Shown here piece after piece: positions 8,808 through 10,897 of a DNA stretch of 10,897 nucleotides. This DNA is from JAAZNF01 sp964561025 (GTDB lineage Bacteria; Myxococcota; B64-G9), in contig CAZLNM010000134.1 in NCBI GenBank assembly GCA_964561025.1, positions 1 through 10,897 of the forward strand, in the 5' to 3' direction. The position numbers and the translations under genes were made by a program. The notes under the pieces were generated by a model that saw nothing but the letters and a program-made list of their open reading frames with translations, did no database searches and had not been told where the DNA came from. Numbering within the stretch: position 1 is the first letter of the stretch; each line of letters opens with the position of its first letter.

Positions 8808-10013
8808 CTATTTCGTCTTTCTTCTCATGAACCACATCACCAAGAACACAAGCTGCCACGGCTTTTCTGCGCCACCGCTCCCGCAGCCGCATCCGCCAGA
8901 TTCGCCGGGGTGGCCATCGCCGCCGCCATCGCTTCCCGCATCCAGGGAATCGGCCCCGGCGTCCGCGCCGCCGTCGTCCGGGGCGTACGCTTCATCCGCT
9001 GACGCGCCGTCCCGCCCGTCCGCCGCCTCATCGTCGCCGGCGTCGAGGATGCCCCCGTCTCCGCCGTCTCCTCCATCTCCGGCGCCGCCATCACCATCAC
9101 CGCCGTCGGGGTCGTCGCCGAGAAAGCACACGCTCACGTCGTACTGCGAAAGGTACACGCAGTGAAAACCCGCCGGGCACTCGGGCGGATCGCACAGCGG
9201 AGCGCAGTAGCCCTGGCTGTAATCGAAGGCCGTGAACAGGCACACCTGCTGGCACTCGAAGAAGCTCACCCAGCACATGCCGGCGCAGTCGATGAAAGTC
9301 TTGCTGCAAAACGCCCCCGCCGGGTCGTGCCGCTCGTCGCACACCCGCTGGCCGGCGATGTCCGCGCAGAAATCGTCCGCGCCGCAGTCCGCGTCATCGA
9401 CGCAACCCGGCTGCCCGCTCGGATAGAGGGCGCAGATGCCGGCGCGGTCGTCGCCGGCGATGGTCGCCTGCAGACCGTTCGGCAGGGTGCCGTAGTACAT
9501 GGTGGCGAAAGGATCCGGGCTGTGCGCCAGCCCCAGCATGTGCCCGAGCTCGTGCGCCAGAACGCCCACCGGGTCGATGATGCCGCCCTGGGTGGCGTCG
9601 GGACCGCCGTCGCGCCAGGAGAGTTCGGCCGCGTTGAGAGCGATGTCGTTCTCCGGCGTCTGGCCCGGCTCGCGCGGGATCCACAGGCTGCAGCCCGCGG
9701 CCCCGGCGCCGCAGTTCCAGTCGTGGTCGATGCACAGGATGGTGTTCTGGCCGTCGGGGGCGAGCCCGGCGCCGGTGCTCCCGGCGAGCTCGAAGCGGAC
9801 CGCGCTGCACTGAGGCTGGCTCCACTGCTCGGCGGCCCGAGCCACCACCCACTCGATGTCCTTCGCCCCGTCCATCACCGGGCAGCCCTGGGGGTTCACC
9901 CACAGGCGGATGGGCATCTCGGGCCAGTGGTGCCCGTTGACCTCGTAGGCCGCCGCCGGAAGCGAAAGCCCGAGCATCGCTACCACCACCCAGCGTATCA
10001 TCCGTGCCATCAT
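8808..10013 (-). CDS. Secreted matrixin-like zinc metalloprotease with MYXO-CTERM-like tail (401 aa)
   Basis: This is a predicted zinc endopeptidase. H154-E-L-G-H-M-L-G-L-A-H164 is the complete HExxHxxGxxH metzincin motif (three His ligands, catalytic Glu155). M172 in SPDPFATMYYG is a good Met-turn candidate, and the spacing fits matrixins (family M10). Order: signal peptide 1-22 (MMARMIRW, hydrophobic core, AAA); catalytic domain about 25-200; Cys-rich region about 206-290 with a CxxDxDC-like start common in myxobacterial surface proteins; Asp/Gly/Ala-rich linker about 295-370; SGGCGCGSGG; short hydrophobic WQLVFLVMWFM; basic RRKTK end. The last three parts resemble a MYXO-CTERM sorting signal, although the hydrophobic run is short. 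No cysteine-switch propeptide is visible, so it may be active once exported. The start is the first of two adjacent ATGs, 29 bases after the upstream gene's stop, behind a weak GAGAGAG (10017-10023); ATG 10010 is equally possible. The substrate is unknown. Confidence 0.9.
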   Translation of the reverse strand: MMARMIRWVVVAMLGLSLPAAAYEVNGHHWPEMPIRLWVNPQGCPVMDGAKDIEWVVARAAEQWSQPQCSAVRFELAGSTGAGLAPDGQNTILCIDHDWNCGAGAAGCSLWIPREPGQTPENDIALNAAELSWRDGGPDATQGGIIDPVGVLAHELGHMLGLAHSPDPFATMYYGTLPNGLQATIAGDDRAGICALYPSGQPGCVDDADCGADDFCADIAGQRVCDERHDPAGAFCSKTFIDCAGMCWVSFFECQQVCLFTAFDYSQGYCAPLCDPPECPAGFHCVYLSQYDVSVCFLGDDPDGGDGDGGAGDGGDGGDGGILDAGDDEAADGRDGASADEAYAPDDGGADAGADSLDAGSDGGGDGHPGESGGCGCGSGGAEKPWQLVFLVMWFMRRKTK

Positions 10014-10228
10014 GAACTCTCTCAAACTACGATGAACGCATCTCAGATATGGAATTTCGAGCGCGACCGGCCGCGGGGCCCACCCAGCCAGCGCGGGCGG
10101 GCGCGCGTCCTGGTTGTCACCGCGGGACGCGCAAGGAGAAAGCCGAGGCCGAGGAGCAGGCCGAGCAGCGCGCCCAGGCCACCCTCGGCGGTGGCGCAAC
10201 CGCAGCCGCTGCTCTTTCCCACCTCCTG

Positions 10229-10435
10229 GCACACGCCGCTGCTGTCGCACACCTCACCGGTGCCGCAGGCGCCGCACTGCCCGCCGCAGCCGTCGGGGCC
10301 GCACTGCTTGCCCGCGCACTGCGGGGTGCAGGCGACGCACTGGCCGCTTCCGTCGCAGGTCAGCTCGGAGCCGCACGTCCCGCAGCTTCCCCCGCAGCCG
10401 TCGGGGCCGCACTCCTTGCCGGTGCACTGCGGTGT
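10229..10435 (-). repeat. Cys-rich 33-residue repeats 3 and 4
   Basis: Repeat 3 (10435-10337) and repeat 4 (10327-10229) are each exactly 33 codons and are joined by a VAC linker. They share TPQC, GPDGCGG and CDxSGxC with repeats 1 and 2. They sit between the IPT domain and the membrane-sorting tail, so the IPT domain interrupts the repeat series. Confidence 0.85.
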
Positions 10436-10709
10436 GCAGGTGCGCTCGCGCACCTCGAAGGCATCGGCCAGCGAGGCGGTGCCGCCGTCGGAGTTCATCA
10501 CGATGAGCATGTACTTCCCCGGCTGCATGCCGGAAGGAACGGTGGCCGAGATGAGCGAGGCGGAGAGGATCTGGACCGCGCTCAGGTTCGAGCCGGACCG
10601 TGGCCCCGGTCTTGAACCCGCCGCCGGTGATGGACACCGGCGTCTCGGAATCCGTGTAGCCCCAGTCGGGCGAGATGGCCCCGATGCTCACCTCGCCGGT
10701 GGCGGGCAC

Positions 10710-10897
10710 GCACTGCTGGTTCGCGTTACAGGTCTCACTCCCCTGGCAGGTGCCGCACAGGCCGCCGCAACCATCCGGCCCGCACTGCTTCCCCTGGCAC
10801 TGGGGAGTGCAGGCAGTGCAATGACCGTTGGCATCGCAGGTCTCGTTCGGCAGGCAGGTTCCGCAGGTTCCCCCGCAGCCGTCCGGGCCGCACTCCT
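10710..10897 (-). repeat. Cys-rich 33-residue repeats 1 (partial) and 2
   Basis: Two in-tandem coding repeats. Repeat 2 (10808-10710) follows TPQCxGKxCGPDGCGGxCG, then xC, a five-residue stretch, and two more cysteines. Repeat 1 (10897-10818) has the same pattern but is cut by the window edge before its TPQC. A three-residue TAC linker joins them. Each full unit has seven cysteines, which suggests small disulfide-bonded modules. Confidence 0.85.

Larger units (their letters stand above)
10043..10897 (-). pseudogene. Cysteine-repeat/IPT surface protein, frameshifted; N-terminus beyond the window
   Basis: The gene enters from the right edge and ends at TGA 10045-10043. Read in two frames it gives: two Cys-rich repeats (10897-10710); an IPT/TIG domain (about 10709-10440); two more Cys-rich repeats (10435-10229); SGCGC; a hydrophobic Gly/Leu helix (about GGLGALLGLLLGLGFLLA); and a basic tail. 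The IPT domain changes frame. PVSITGGGFKTGATVRLEP is in one frame and SNLSAVQILSASLISATVP in the next (+1), with the switch near 10585-10612. The first frame stops at 10254 and the second cannot be extended past 10685. Either the gene is broken or the sequence has an error here. The Gly-Cys plus helix plus Arg ending is MYXO-CTERM-like, but its 28-residue tail after the helix is longer than usual. The intact form would be a surface-anchored, disulfide-rich protein of unknown function, possibly adhesive. It lies 29 bases before the protease gene. Confidence 0.75.

Noticed and set aside
6883..8892. In-frame upstream extension of the giant gene (670 codons, for a 2757-residue protein)
   Set aside because: It lies over the DUF4139 gene in another frame, has Arg/Gly/Ala-rich shadow composition and no domains, while ATG 6882 has a strong ribosome binding site and a signal peptide.
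10014..10250. 79-codon upstream extension of the protease gene
   Set aside because: Arg/Pro-rich sequence overlapping the preceding gene; the signal peptide begins at ATG 10013.
10049..10615. 188-codon plus-strand Ala-rich open frame
   Set aside because: The Ala-rich sequence is the reverse complement of the Cys/Gly repeat codons; an artefact of the repeats.

Overview
The window looks like part of a Myxococcota-type (old 'deltaproteobacterial') genome. Three signs support this. The DNA is GC-rich. All products are exported and rich in cysteine or in repeats. Two proteins end in a Gly-Cys-Gly-Cys motif followed by a short hydrophobic stretch and basic residues, as in the MYXO-CTERM surface-sorting signal known from Myxococcota. 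The taxonomic call is inference; there is no rRNA or other phylogenetic marker here.

All five genes lie on the minus strand and are transcribed from the right edge to the left edge. In transcription order they are: (1) a cysteine-repeat/IPT surface protein, cut by the right edge and carrying an apparent frameshift (10897-10043); (2) a secreted matrixin-like zinc metalloprotease with an Asp/Gly linker and a MYXO-CTERM-like tail (10013-8808); (3) a secreted DUF4139-type protein (8765-7017); (4) a 2087-residue secreted multidomain protein with a calcineurin-like metallophosphoesterase core (6882-619); (5) a putative lipoprotein with a beta-propeller-like segment, cut by the left edge (604-1). 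Gaps are 29, 42, 134 and 14 bases, so one transcript is possible and genes 4 and 5 are very probably co-transcribed. The plus strand holds only antisense shadow ORFs.

The common theme is the cell surface: a protease, a phosphoesterase carrying adhesive and carbohydrate-binding-like domains, calcium-binding type 3 repeats, and anchored cysteine-rich proteins. A role in attacking or scavenging extracellular polymers fits, but no substrate can be read from the sequence.

Three observations deserve attention. The giant phosphoesterase has an unusual domain order. Within its gene, base composition steps from about 68% to about 55% GC at the start of the PKD-like domain (near 6120). The right-edge gene has a frame break that is exactly repaired by restoring one lost copy of an 11-base direct repeat. 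No RNA gene, mobile element, CRISPR array or convincing terminator was seen, and no stretch over 300 bases lacks a gene.
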